From Hyphomicrobiales bacterium (GTDB lineage: Bacteria > Pseudomonadota > Alphaproteobacteria > Rhizobiales > Rhizobiaceae): a stretch of DNA of 55,691 nt. This document shows, one piece after another, positions 8,770-17,114 of this stretch. The stretch covers positions 1 to 55,691 of the forward strand of contig UCIT01000032.1 in NCBI GenBank assembly GCA_900472625.1. The letters run 5' to 3'. The notes beneath the pieces were generated by a model. The model made no database searches. It saw only the letters and a list, made by a program, of their open reading frames with translations, and had not been told where the DNA came from. Position 1 is the first letter of the stretch; each line of letters begins with the position of its first letter. Both the position numbers and the translations under genes were made by a program.

Positions 8770-10098
8770 TTATCCCAGTCGACCCCAGGCGGCATTCCAT
8801 TCAACGCCTTCGACAAGCTCGACGAAGACGGATTCGTTGCTGTCGGCCCTATGAGAAGCTGCCAGTTTGAAGGCCGCATCCGGCTCCATTTCCTCGCCGG
8901 GAAAGATCGTATCGTCCGCAGCTGTGTCTGCGACCTTGCGCACATATCCGCGAATCTGATCGCCGGAATGATAGAATTTGATCACCAGTGAGCCAGCAGG
9001 CGCGACGCCGGAAGAGTACCGCCGATAGTCAGGGCGTTCCTCTGGCGCGCCAAGATCACCGGCTCTATACCAATGCGCGAGGTCCTGACCCTCCGGTCGC
9101 CCTTCGTCTTCCCAGATTTGGTAAGCCCGCAATCTCCGCGCGTCGTCGTCAATGACGATTCTTGCTTGCTGCTCGACGACCTTCAGGACGACTTTGCCGC
9201 GGACGTGCTTTTCCCCAAGGGCAGACTGTGCTTCTGCGGCTTGACGAAGCTCGAAGGTTCGGGCAACAACGACCTTTACCTTGCCCTCATCGATCAACGT
9301 CGCGATCTCCTGCAGCTGGGCGCCTTTCGGCTGAGCGGTGTATCGCCCCGCCCGAATCTTCAGTCTTTTGGCGCGTGCCTTGTCCGGCTCCTGGAGCGTC
9401 GAGATCAGTGCTCCTCCCGGCTTGACGACGCCGAAGCTACGGTCCTGTGTCTCGCCGCCGATCAGGTCGAACACCAGGTCTACGGGCTCGACAAGCTCTT
9501 CAAATTTCTCAGTTCTGTAGTCGATCACCTGGTCGGCGCCGAGATCGGCCGCAAAGTCCTTGTCAGACGAGGACACGGTCGTTGCCACCCATGCGCCCTT
9601 CGCCCTGGCGAACTGAATAGCGAAATGGCCGACACCGCCCGCACCACCATGAATAAGGACACGCTGGCCGGGTTGGAGACCACCATGGTCGAACAGGCCC
9701 TGCCACGCGGTGATGCCGGCCAAGGGTACGGCGGCGGCGCCGACGGCATCGAGCGAGTGCGGCTTTGCAGCCACCTCGTCAGCCCGTGCCAATACAAATT
9801 CCTCGTAGCCTCCATGCTCCGGCGACAGGAACGCAAAGACCTCGTCGCCGACCAGGAAGCTGGCAACGTCGGAACCGGTGGCAGCAATTTCGCCGCTGAC
9901 ATCGCGGCCGAGCACATAGGGAAGATCCTTTTCGGTAACGACAGGATATTTGCCCTCGCGCATCTTCGCATCGACCGGATTGACGCTTGCAGCAAAGACT
10001 TTGATGAGAACTTCATTGGCGGCAGGTGTTGGCCGATCGATTTCCTCGATTGCCATGACTTCCGGACCGCCGAAGCGATGGATACGGACAGCTTGCAT
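8770..10098 (-). CDS. NADPH:quinone reductase-like MDR enzyme fused to DUF2934 and a C-terminal extension
   Basis: 442 residues, against ~310 for a normal zinc-free medium-chain reductase. Residues 1-307 are a complete quinone-oxidoreductase-like enzyme: GRDVSGE (64-70), the cofactor loop HGGAGGVGHF (150-159), VIDYRTE (191-197) and the closing GKVVLKV. Residues ~320-346 (RRLRAYQIWEDEGRPEGQDLAHW) match the short DUF2934 domain. The last ~90 residues contain 'GSLVIKFYHSGDQIRGYVRKVAD' and are unknown to me. I see no stop or frame change at the junction (about nt 9177), so it is one polypeptide. The start has AAAGGAGA upstream. It lies upstream of nothing co-directional except possibly the DUF3175 gene, 119 bases away. 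It would reduce enones or quinones with NADPH; the tail's role is unknown. Confidence 0.85.
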   Translation of the reverse strand: MQAVRIHRFGGPEVMAIEEIDRPTPAANEVLIKVFAASVNPVDAKMREGKYPVVTEKDLPYVLGRDVSGEIAATGSDVASFLVGDEVFAFLSPEHGGYEEFVLARADEVAAKPHSLDAVGAAAVPLAGITAWQGLFDHGGLQPGQRVLIHGGAGGVGHFAIQFARAKGAWVATTVSSSDKDFAADLGADQVIDYRTEKFEELVEPVDLVFDLIGGETQDRSFGVVKPGGALISTLQEPDKARAKRLKIRAGRYTAQPKGAQLQEIATLIDEGKVKVVVARTFELRQAAEAQSALGEKHVRGKVVLKVVEQQARIVIDDDARRLRAYQIWEDEGRPEGQDLAHWYRAGDLGAPEERPDYRRYSSGVAPAGSLVIKFYHSGDQIRGYVRKVADTAADDTIFPGEEMEPDAAFKLAASHRADSNESVFVELVEGVEWNAAWGRLG

Positions 10099-10216
10099 AA
10101 TCGGTCTCCTTTAAGCTCGAGAGTAAGTTTTGAAACGAACCGCCAGGCAATGCGCCGATTCATCTGTCGGCGGATCGCTTGGCGGTAGCCGGGCTGTTGG
10201 CGATGCCGCCCGATGA

Positions 10217-10513
10217 TCAGTGTTTCGGCTGCTTGTCAAAATCGTTGCGCAACTCGTCCTTGGCCCTGTCGAGCGTCGCCAATCTGGATTTCGACAGCTG
10301 CTTGCCAGCGCGATTGACGTAGATATTCAGCATCGACATGGCGGACTGGAAAGGGCTGGCTTTGCGACGGTCGCTATGTTCGGCCGAGGCCTTCAGCGAG
10401 TCGGCGATCTTCTTGGCGCTACGCTGTTTGAAGACGCCGTCTTTCAGGTCCATTGCATCGCTGTTGTCAGTAACATCCTGCGACCATTTCTGTTTGGATC
10501 TCTTCTTCGGCAT
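10217..10513 (-). CDS. DUF3175 domain-containing protein
   Basis: A 98-residue basic, hydrophilic protein opening MPKKRSKQKWSQDVT, then 'MDLKDGVFKQRSAKKIADSLKASAEHS', 'SPFQSAMSMLNIYVNRAGKQLSKSR' and 'LDRAKDELR', the full DUF3175 pattern. The ribosome site GGAGGAAC is directly upstream. The family is common in rhizobia and soil bacteria, often near stress genes; no biochemical role is established. It is in tandem with the 104-residue small protein gene to its right (51-base gap), possibly one transcript. Confidence 0.85.
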   Translation of the reverse strand: MPKKRSKQKWSQDVTDNSDAMDLKDGVFKQRSAKKIADSLKASAEHSDRRKASPFQSAMSMLNIYVNRAGKQLSKSRLATLDRAKDELRNDFDKQPKH

Positions 10514-10564
10514 GAACGTTCCTCCATAGAAGAAACGGCGCCACTGTCGTGACGCCGTGTCCTA

Positions 10565-10879
10565 TCAATGATGTGCATGCTGCTCGTTCCGCTTGCGCGT
10601 GGCTGCAGCTTTCTTGGCGGATGCCGAGCGCTCTTCCTTGGTGCGTGGCGCGGCAGCTGCGCCGCCCTTATGTCCGCCCTTTACGGAAGAGGCGTGGTTT
10701 TCGGCATGGCCCCGGCCGGACCCTGACTTCTTGCCACCACCGCTTTCTTTGTTGACGGTGGCCCAGGCACGGCGTTCCGCTTCCTTTTCGGAAACACCAC
10801 GGTCCTCGTAGCCTTCCTCGATATGCTCGGCCTTGCGCTTCTGCTTGTCGGTATATGCGGATTTGTCGCCCTGCGGCAT
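10565..10879 (-). CDS. small basic 'plasmid stabilisation' family protein
   Basis: A 104-residue, lysine/glycine/alanine-rich protein. The N-terminal half (SAYTDKQKRKAEHIEEGYEDRGVSEKEAERRAWATVNKESGG) matches a small rhizobial family usually annotated as plasmid stabilisation protein. The second half is low complexity with histone-H1-like AKKAAATRKR and ends HAHH. That family name rests on weak evidence; DNA binding is plausible from composition only. GAGGAGA lies 7 bases before the ATG. It is the first of the tandem small genes with the DUF3175 gene. Confidence 0.75.
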   Translation of the reverse strand: MPQGDKSAYTDKQKRKAEHIEEGYEDRGVSEKEAERRAWATVNKESGGGKKSGSGRGHAENHASSVKGGHKGGAAAAPRTKEERSASAKKAAATRKRNEQHAHH

Positions 10880-11060
10880 GGAACATCTCCTCTTGCTTCG
10901 ATGAAGAAAAGAAAACGATGTCTCATCGTCAAAGTTCCGCGACGAGCGCTGACACGTCGGTAGAGATAAACCGCGTTAGGCGCGTCCCGGCATCATTCAT
11001 CAAGAACAACTAGATCCGGCTGTCAGCCGTCCGCAGATCGTTTCAGGACGCTTAGCGCAT

Positions 11061-14000
11061 TCAGGACTTGATGAACTCCTGAACGCGTTTCGCAAATGCG
11101 TTCATCTCGAACGGCTTGGTGACGATCTGCATGCCGGGATCGAGGTGACCGTTGCTGAGGACCGCCGTTTCGGCGTAGCCAGTTACGAACATAACCTTGA
11201 GGTCGGGTCGAATTTCGCGTGCTGCGTCCGCGACCTGCCGTCCGTTCATGCCGTTCGGCAAGCCGACGTCCGTGATCAGTAGATCGATCTTTGCCTCCGA
11301 TCTGAGAACCTTGAGACCGTCAGGACCGTCGCCTGCTTCCAGCGTGCGGTAGCCAAGGTCCTCGAGCACTTCGACGACGAGCATACGAACGAGTGCCTCG
11401 TCGTCGATCACAAGTACCGTTGCGCTGCCTTTGGCCGCTGGATCGGCGTTTTCCACCCCAACATTGGCGGGAGCAGCTTCGGCAATAGCATGACGTGGAA
11501 GAAAGACAGTGACGGTCGTCCCTTGCCCGACCGCTGAGTGAATTCTGACGTGGCCGCCCGACTGGTTGACAAACCCGTGGATCATAGACAGGCCCAACCC
11601 CGTCCCAAGACCTATCGGCTTTGTCGTGTAGAAAGGTTCAAATGCGCGCTTCACCACCTCTGGTGTCATACCGACGCCGTTGTCGGACACCGCCAGTGAC
11701 ACGTAATCTCCGGCAGGTATCTCCCGTAGGCTCCCGGCGGCCCGGTCGATTGTCCGGTTGCCCGTCTCGATGGAAATGGTCCCTCCGTCCGGCATTGCGT
11801 CGCGGGCATTGATGCAGAGGTTGAGAAGTACGTTTTCGAGCTGGTTCGGATCGACCAGCGTGGACCAAAGGCCATCGGTGAAATGGATTTCGACGGCGGT
11901 TTCAGGCCCAACCGTCCGGCGGACTAGGTCTTCCATGTTGGCCACGAGCCTGTCCACATCGGTGGGCTTTGGTTCAAGGGTCTGTCGCCGTGAAAAGGCC
12001 AGCAGGCGATGGGTGAGCGCGGCGGCCCTCTTAGCGGCACCCTGCGCACCCGTCATGTAGCGGTCGAGTTCATCGAAACGACCTTGCTCTATACGGGTCT
12101 GCATCAGGTCGAGGGAACCGGAGATACCGGCCAGCAGGTTGTTAAAGTCGTGGGCCAGGCCGCCAGTGAGCTGTCCGACCGCCTCCATCTTCTGGCTTTG
12201 CCGGAGCGCTTCCTGAGCTTGCTCCAACTCCGCTTCGCGGGCTTTCACGTGACTGAGATCACGGCCGACGGCGATGAAGTTGAAGCCATCCTGTTCTGGG
12301 GCGACTGTCCATTCGATGTGCTTCCAGCCGCCGTCGCTGGTGGCAATGCGGTTCTCGAAGCGCGTCGGCTGGCGGGTCTCAGCCATTCGGCCGATCGCCT
12401 CGATCGTAGGAGGCTCATCGTCGGGATGCATGAACGTTGCGTAACCGCGCGATAGCAACTCGCGCTCGCTCCAGCCCAGTACCTGTGTCCATGCAGGACT
12501 AACCGCCGACATCATCCCGCTGTAGTCGGCTCGGGCCAGCATGTCCTGGGACAGGTTCCACAACCGATCACGCTCGGCGGAGCGCGCCTCGACCTGTGCC
12601 GCCAAAGTTTCGTTCAGTTCCCGTAGGCGCGCTTCGCTTTCACGCAACGCATGTTGACCACGCGCGCGCTCCACGGCGATCCGCGTACGCTCTGCGAACT
12701 CTTTGATCAGGGCGAGGTCGCCTTCGGTCCAGTTGCGCTTTTCACCGTGGTTGACGAAGAAGACGGCGACGAGCCTTCCCTGTTCCAGGACCGGGGCATT
12801 CACGAAGGCCCGGGTGCTTTTACCTTCCAATGCCTCAGCCGCCAGGCCAGCCGTCCTTGCATCGGTGCGCACATCTTCTACGACGGTGAATTCGCCACGC
12901 TTCAGACTGTCGATGAAGGAACCGTAGTTACGCAAGGACAGCGTGCCCGCAAGTGTCTGGACTCCCGGCGCAGTCCAATCCCGGTCCGTGTGGAGCGTCT
13001 CAGCATCATGATCAATCGCGGCATATCCCACCCGGGTGCTGCCGATGGTTCGACCGAGGACCTCGGCGGCGGCATGGGCGATGTCGGCTGGCTCCTCTAG
13101 GTCGCGGGTGGCCTGTGTCAACTCGACGAGCGCACCACGGCGAATTTCCGCGGTCTTCCGTGCGGTGATTTCGAGCGCTGTTCCAGCGACCCGTAAACAG
13201 CGCCCGGACGCGTCGAAAGCGCCGCGTCCTTTTGCGGCCACCCAGCGCTCGACACCATCTTCCTTGCCGATCGTGCGGTACTCGATATCGTATACGGCTC
13301 GTTGCGCTGGATCGGCCGCGGCAAGGAACGCCGCCGTGGTAACCTCACGGTCATCAGGATGAAGGCCATTATAGAAGTCGTCCATACTGACGGGCACATC
13401 TGCGGAAATGCCGAACATCGCTTTGGTGCGGGCAGGCCAGATCAGCCTGTCGTTGACCAGATCGACATCCCAGAGGCCGACATCGGCGTTGTCTACGGCA
13501 AAGCGCAGGCGCTCCTCGCTGGTCGCCAGCGCGGCTTGTTCTTCGGTCAACTGGCGTTCAAGGATGACGCGGGTGGTCGTCTCGGGGGTGATGTTGAGGA
13601 CTGCGGCCACACTTCCGTCCTCGTCGCGCAGGGCCGAAAGCGAATAGTTGAACCATGCCGTTTCCGTCCCGCCGCCTTCGAGCCGCGCCATGACAAACGG
13701 AGCATCCTCGAAATAGACCGGGTCGCCTCCGGCACGGACACTCTCAAATTGAGGTCGAAGCTCATCCCAAATCTCTGCCCAGACAACGGAGCCTGGTTGA
13801 CCGAGGGAAACTGGATGTTTCGCGGCGAGGATGCGGCGGTATGGGTCGTTATAGACGAGACAGAAATGGGGACCCGACCATAAGCAGATCGGAAACGGTG
13901 AATCGAAGATGGACCGCGCCATTGTCCGGAGCGCCGGCGACCAGCTTGTGGTCGGACCGAGCGGGGTCGTGGCCCAGTCCAGACTTCTTGCTAACGCACG

Positions 14001-14087
14001 TACTTCGCCAGGACCTGCAAAAAGCGACGTTGCGTCGAAAGTTGCTTCCCTCCCCGAATTCTCCGTAATCTCGCCCGTCACGTCCAA
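11061..14087 (-). CDS. hybrid sensor histidine kinase, PAS-PAS-GAF-PAS-HisKA-HATPase-REC
   Basis: A 1008-residue soluble hybrid kinase with no transmembrane segment seen. An N-terminal PAS-like region spans 40-170 and PAS 190-310 ('WDVDLVNDRLIW...GLHPDDRE'). A GAF domain covers ~320-475 and a third PAS 505-620 ('PAWTQVLGWSERELLSRG'). HisKA has phospho-acceptor His646 in GGLAHDFNNLL. The ATPase has N760 (INARDAM), SDNGVGM (801-807) and GTGLGLSMIHGF. The receiver at 890-1005 carries DDE near 895, Asp940 and Lys991. The frame opens at TTG 14087 after an in-frame TGA; GTG 14081, six bases after GAGGG, is an equally good start. No separate response regulator is adjacent, so its output partner is unknown. 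A truncated paralogue of its N-terminus lies at 8231-8677. Confidence 0.9.
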   Translation of the reverse strand: MDVTGEITENSGREATFDATSLFAGPGEVRALARSLDWATTPLGPTTSWSPALRTMARSIFDSPFPICLWSGPHFCLVYNDPYRRILAAKHPVSLGQPGSVVWAEIWDELRPQFESVRAGGDPVYFEDAPFVMARLEGGGTETAWFNYSLSALRDEDGSVAAVLNITPETTTRVILERQLTEEQAALATSEERLRFAVDNADVGLWDVDLVNDRLIWPARTKAMFGISADVPVSMDDFYNGLHPDDREVTTAAFLAAADPAQRAVYDIEYRTIGKEDGVERWVAAKGRGAFDASGRCLRVAGTALEITARKTAEIRRGALVELTQATRDLEEPADIAHAAAEVLGRTIGSTRVGYAAIDHDAETLHTDRDWTAPGVQTLAGTLSLRNYGSFIDSLKRGEFTVVEDVRTDARTAGLAAEALEGKSTRAFVNAPVLEQGRLVAVFFVNHGEKRNWTEGDLALIKEFAERTRIAVERARGQHALRESEARLRELNETLAAQVEARSAERDRLWNLSQDMLARADYSGMMSAVSPAWTQVLGWSERELLSRGYATFMHPDDEPPTIEAIGRMAETRQPTRFENRIATSDGGWKHIEWTVAPEQDGFNFIAVGRDLSHVKAREAELEQAQEALRQSQKMEAVGQLTGGLAHDFNNLLAGISGSLDLMQTRIEQGRFDELDRYMTGAQGAAKRAAALTHRLLAFSRRQTLEPKPTDVDRLVANMEDLVRRTVGPETAVEIHFTDGLWSTLVDPNQLENVLLNLCINARDAMPDGGTISIETGNRTIDRAAGSLREIPAGDYVSLAVSDNGVGMTPEVVKRAFEPFYTTKPIGLGTGLGLSMIHGFVNQSGGHVRIHSAVGQGTTVTVFLPRHAIAEAAPANVGVENADPAAKGSATVLVIDDEALVRMLVVEVLEDLGYRTLEAGDGPDGLKVLRSEAKIDLLITDVGLPNGMNGRQVADAAREIRPDLKVMFVTGYAETAVLSNGHLDPGMQIVTKPFEMNAFAKRVQEFIKS

Positions 14088-14210
14088 CCCTCACCGCGTT
14101 CTTACCGATATATAGAGCATTCCGTGGCCCAGAAAAGTCATTCGGAACTGAGTTCACGCGGGAATTGCTCAGCAGTTTCAGGGGGCAAGAGACCTTTCGT
14201 ACCCGCAAGA

Positions 14211-14555
14211 CTAACTACTTGGTCTTCTCAGTCGAGGCCCCTTTCTCCAGTAGTGGTCGATGATGTGCTGTCCGTTGCGGACGATCTTCGCTCCGATCTC
14301 GGGATCGCCGCCCTCCAGCGTCTCTGGGTTGCCGCCGCAGAGCCGTACGAAGAGGACCTGCTGTGTTGCGAAAGTAAAGTAGTCCTTGCTCGTAGGCTCG
14401 AATTCCAGCCCGGCTTCCCGGAACCTGTCGGCCACTTCAGCTGTCGCGTCGTCGATGGCCTTGTCGACCTTGTCTAGCATCGCGCGCTCCGCTGCCTCCC
14501 TGATTTCCATGTACTGGCGCTGTTCGGGTGTCGGGATGGGGCAGCTCTTCGTCAT
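14211..14555 (-). CDS. hypothetical protein, 114 aa
   Basis: A 114-residue protein starting MTKSCPIPTPEQRQYMEI, with a charged helical N-terminal half ('EAAERAMLDKVDKAIDDATAEVADRFREAG') and a second half 'KDYFTFATQQVLFVRLCGGNPETLEGGDPEIGAKIV'. The frame opens at 14600, but ATG 14555 is preferred since AAGGAGA sits just before it. No signal peptide or membrane segment is seen, and I do not recognise the family. It is divergent from the cupin gene (74 bases away). Confidence 0.6.
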   Translation of the reverse strand: MTKSCPIPTPEQRQYMEIREAAERAMLDKVDKAIDDATAEVADRFREAGLEFEPTSKDYFTFATQQVLFVRLCGGNPETLEGGDPEIGAKIVRNGQHIIDHYWRKGPRLRRPSS

Positions 14556-14629
14556 CTGTGTCTCCTTAGCTGTCGGCCTTGGCGATCTCGGCAACCGCAC
14601 TACCTCCGGTTTGGAATAGGGAGGTAGAT

Positions 14630-14983
14630 ATGAAGGTTCAGAAATTCAGCCTGTCCGACGCGGAACTGGTCAAGTCTCCCGGCCAGAATGCCGATATCTT
14701 TGTCGGAAATCTGGTCGACGAGCGACACGGCGGCCCGGTCACCATCGGTTACGGCCGCTACGCGCCGGACCAGTCCCTGACCGAGACGATGGCCGTCCAC
14801 GACACCATGATCGTCCTAGAGGGCAGGCTCTCGGTTTCCACCGGGGACGGAACCGTAACGGCAGGACCCGGCGACATCGTCTACATGCCCAAGGGAGAGG
14901 CTGTGACGATCACGACGGAGGGCGAGGGCGCGCTGACAGCATACGTGACCTATCCTCATTGGGCGGAGGCGCATGAAGGATGA
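14630..14983 (+). CDS. cupin-domain protein (EutQ-like)
   Basis: A 117-residue single-cupin protein. The barrel shows 'TIGYGRYAPDQSLTETMAVHDTMIVLEGRLSV' followed by 'GTVTAGPGDIVYMPKGEAVTITTEGEGALTAYVTYPHW', resembling the EutQ-type cupin (known from ethanolamine utilisation), though no other eut gene is present. The usual metal-binding histidine pair is not complete: one His is seen in AVHDTM, so metal binding is doubtful. The start at 14630 has GGGAGGT 8 bases upstream. Its stop overlaps the next gene's ATG in an ATGA (14980-14983), so the two are translationally coupled. Confidence 0.75.
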   Translation: MKVQKFSLSDAELVKSPGQNADIFVGNLVDERHGGPVTIGYGRYAPDQSLTETMAVHDTMIVLEGRLSVSTGDGTVTAGPGDIVYMPKGEAVTITTEGEGALTAYVTYPHWAEAHEG

Positions 14984-15582
14984 CGGTAATGGCACCATCG
15001 CCGAAAGGCTGGGCGACGTTAGCCTGGCAGTCCGACTACGGTCAGTTCTACCTTGTGGATAGGGAGGACGAAGCTTTCGAGGCTCCCGTGGAGATCACGG
15101 TGGAGATGGAGGCACGCAGCCTGTGCGTGATGCCCAGGGGTCTCGTGATCTACACCCAGTCCAGCCTTCAGCAACATGTCAGGATCGCTATCTACGACAG
15201 CGAACCGGAGCATCCGGTAACCGAGCCCATGAGCGGCAATCTTTGGACCCGAATAGAGCAGACACAAGCCTCGTTCCCTTCGAGGTCGTTCGGGATATCC
15301 AGCCCCTCGTTGCCCGATCCGTTACCGTACGGCCCGATCTTCCTCGTAAGTAGCGCCGACTGCGTGATCCAGATTAACTGGATGGAATTCCAGGGCGGAA
15401 GGGATGACAGCGTCCCGGTCGATCCGGACATCATCGATATTGCGATCTGGCCAGCCGTTGCACATGACAACGCAGTGGAGGAACTGGGCGCGGAACTGAA
15501 GTACCCCCTCGAAACGGCTCTCGCCGACGCGACCGTTGACGGATCGATGACCCTGCCAGCCGATCCGGTGCGGCAAGACTAA
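14980..15582 (+). CDS. hypothetical protein coupled to cupin, 200 aa
   Basis: A 200-residue acidic protein (MTVMAPSPKGWATLAWQSDYGQFYLVDRED...) rich in beta-prone segments, e.g. 'VEITVEMEARSLCVMPRGLVIYTQSSLQQHVRIAIYDSEPE' and 'YGPIFLVSSADCVIQINWME'. It has no signal peptide or transmembrane segment, and I do not recognise the family. The ATG overlaps the cupin stop by four bases; an alternative in-frame ATG at 14989 exists. The coupling suggests both proteins act together, perhaps in sensing or binding a small ligand, but this is inference from layout only. Confidence 0.65.
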   Translation: MTVMAPSPKGWATLAWQSDYGQFYLVDREDEAFEAPVEITVEMEARSLCVMPRGLVIYTQSSLQQHVRIAIYDSEPEHPVTEPMSGNLWTRIEQTQASFPSRSFGISSPSLPDPLPYGPIFLVSSADCVIQINWMEFQGGRDDSVPVDPDIIDIAIWPAVAHDNAVEELGAELKYPLETALADATVDGSMTLPADPVRQD

Positions 15583-15840
15583 TTCAGTTGGTGCGAAGCG
15601 CTACGCCGACGTTAAAGGCGGCGTTCCCATTGCTCACGAAACTAGCCGACGAGCCAGGTAAAGACGTAGGACGCACCGACGAGGTTTGTTCCAGGGGAAA
15701 GGCAAAGCCGAACCGCTGTCTCTTCTGTAAGCCGTCTGCGGTTGCGGCCAAACATCTGGACATCACCGACGACATCCTCGCTCTCGAATGTCATAGACAT
15801 CGCCATCTGCCCCGCGCGCACTTCTAAAGAATGAGGTCCT

Positions 15841-16039
15841 ATGCAACATTCCCGTAAAAGCCTGATCTTTGCCCTGGCGATGATAGTCGGCGGTATCCTG
15901 GCCTTTCTTCTTCCTCTATCTCACGGGACACGATCCTGACGAGAGCCCGCTCACCCTGATCGAGTGGGTGATCGCTGGGGTCCTGTTAGGACCCGGCTTC
16001 GGCTATCTGGTCAGGTGCAGGAGAGCCAAGGACCGATAG
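15841..16039 (+). pseudogene. small two-helix membrane protein with apparent frameshift
   Basis: From ATG 15841 the frame reads MQHSRKSLIFALAMIVGGIL and stops after 32 codons at 15939. A second frame picks up at ~15905 as FFLYLTGHDPDESPLTLIEW...VIAGVLLGPGFGYLVRCRRAKDR and stops at 16039. Joined, they make a ~66-residue protein with two hydrophobic helices and a positively charged C-terminus, a believable small inner-membrane protein. The break lies in the pyrimidine run CTTTCTTCTTCC, a slippage-prone site. The 258 bases before it (15583-15840) hold nothing I can support. Confidence 0.4.
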
Positions 16040-16122
16040 GACGCGTATAGCGCATGGCAATTGCTCTGGAACAGAGCTCCGATTTCGAATTGCAGTCATC
16101 ACCAGCGCGTCGCCTGTATGAT

Positions 16123-17025
16123 CTAGACGAGTTCGATCAACATGTTCAGGAAGGCGCGAACCGATGGGTTGGTGCGGCGGCTTTCTGGCCAGACGGCAGT
16201 GATGTTGTGCCGGTCCACGGCAAATTCAGACAGAATGGGGATCAACTCGCCGCGTTTGACCCAGGGCACAGCCGTAAAGCTCGTTCCCATTCCGATGCCC
16301 GCACCCGCAGCAATCGCTGCTATGACCGCTTCGCTTGCATCGACGACGACGCCGGACGAAGGCACGATCTCGATCTCCCGTTCCCCAATCCGGAAAGGCC
16401 AGCGGAACAACTGGCCCGTGCTTTGGTAGCGCATGTTGACCGTCTCATGCGCATGAAGGTCATCGGGATGCTTCGGGAAGCCGTGCGTCGCGAGATACTC
16501 GGGCGAAGCATAGCAACAGAGCCGATGCGGCGAGAGCCGTCGTGACAAAAGGCGCGAGCCACCGAGCTCACCGATGCGGACAGCCAGATCGATACCCTCT
16601 TCGATAAGGTCGACCATTTGGTCACTCAGCCGCAAGTCGATCGTCACCTTCGGGTGCAGCCTGCGGAATGCGGCAAGCGCCGGAGCAATGACATGGAGGC
16701 CGATCGGCAATGACGCCGCAATTCGCAGCGTGCCAGACGGCTCCGCGCGCGCCGCCTTGGCCACCTGCTCGATCTCTTCTGCATCCCGCAATAGGCGCAA
16801 CGCGCGCTCATGCAGGTCACGCCCCTCGGCCGTCAGCGTTAGCGAGCGCGTCGTGCGCGTGAACAGCGAGATGCCCAGATGCTGCTCAAGCCGCCAGACG
16901 CTCTTGCTGATCGCCGAGGGCGAAACAGACAACGATCTGGCGGCCGCGGTGTAGCTCCCCAGAGATCCGGCTTTGGCGAACGCTATGAGGCCGGTCAGCC
17001 TCTCCAAACCCATTTGTTCCTTCAT
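16123..17025 (-). CDS. LysR-family transcriptional regulator
   Basis: A 300-residue LTTR. HTH region: 'GLIAFAKAGSLGSYTAAARSLSVSPSAISKSVWRLEQHLGISLFTRTTRSLTLTAEG'. Effector domain: 'PSGTLRIAASLPIGLHVIAPAL', 'MVDLIEEGIDLAVRIGELG', 'YASPEYLATHGFPKHPDDL'. It belongs to the large subgroup that often controls one divergent reductase. It faces the quinone-reductase-like gene at 17115 across ~90 bases and is its likely regulator. The start MKEQMGLERL at 17025 fits family length. Its 3' end approaches the small membrane ORF from the left. Confidence 0.88.
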   Translation of the reverse strand: MKEQMGLERLTGLIAFAKAGSLGSYTAAARSLSVSPSAISKSVWRLEQHLGISLFTRTTRSLTLTAEGRDLHERALRLLRDAEEIEQVAKAARAEPSGTLRIAASLPIGLHVIAPALAAFRRLHPKVTIDLRLSDQMVDLIEEGIDLAVRIGELGGSRLLSRRLSPHRLCCYASPEYLATHGFPKHPDDLHAHETVNMRYQSTGQLFRWPFRIGEREIEIVPSSGVVVDASEAVIAAIAAGAGIGMGTSFTAVPWVKRGELIPILSEFAVDRHNITAVWPESRRTNPSVRAFLNMLIELV

Positions 17026-17114
17026 GGCACTATTAAAGCGAATAACAGCACAATTATCAACAGTATGACATGAGGCTAGATTCTGATGGAAACAATGAAC
17101 GTTTAAACGAGGCT

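Noticed and set aside
9073..10188. 371-codon plus-strand open frame
   Set aside because: It is antisense to the MDR-DUF2934 gene, lacks family features, and arises from high G+C codon usage.
15588..15827. 79-codon plus-strand open frame before the small membrane ORF
   Set aside because: No ribosome site or family match; neither strand gives a convincing protein.
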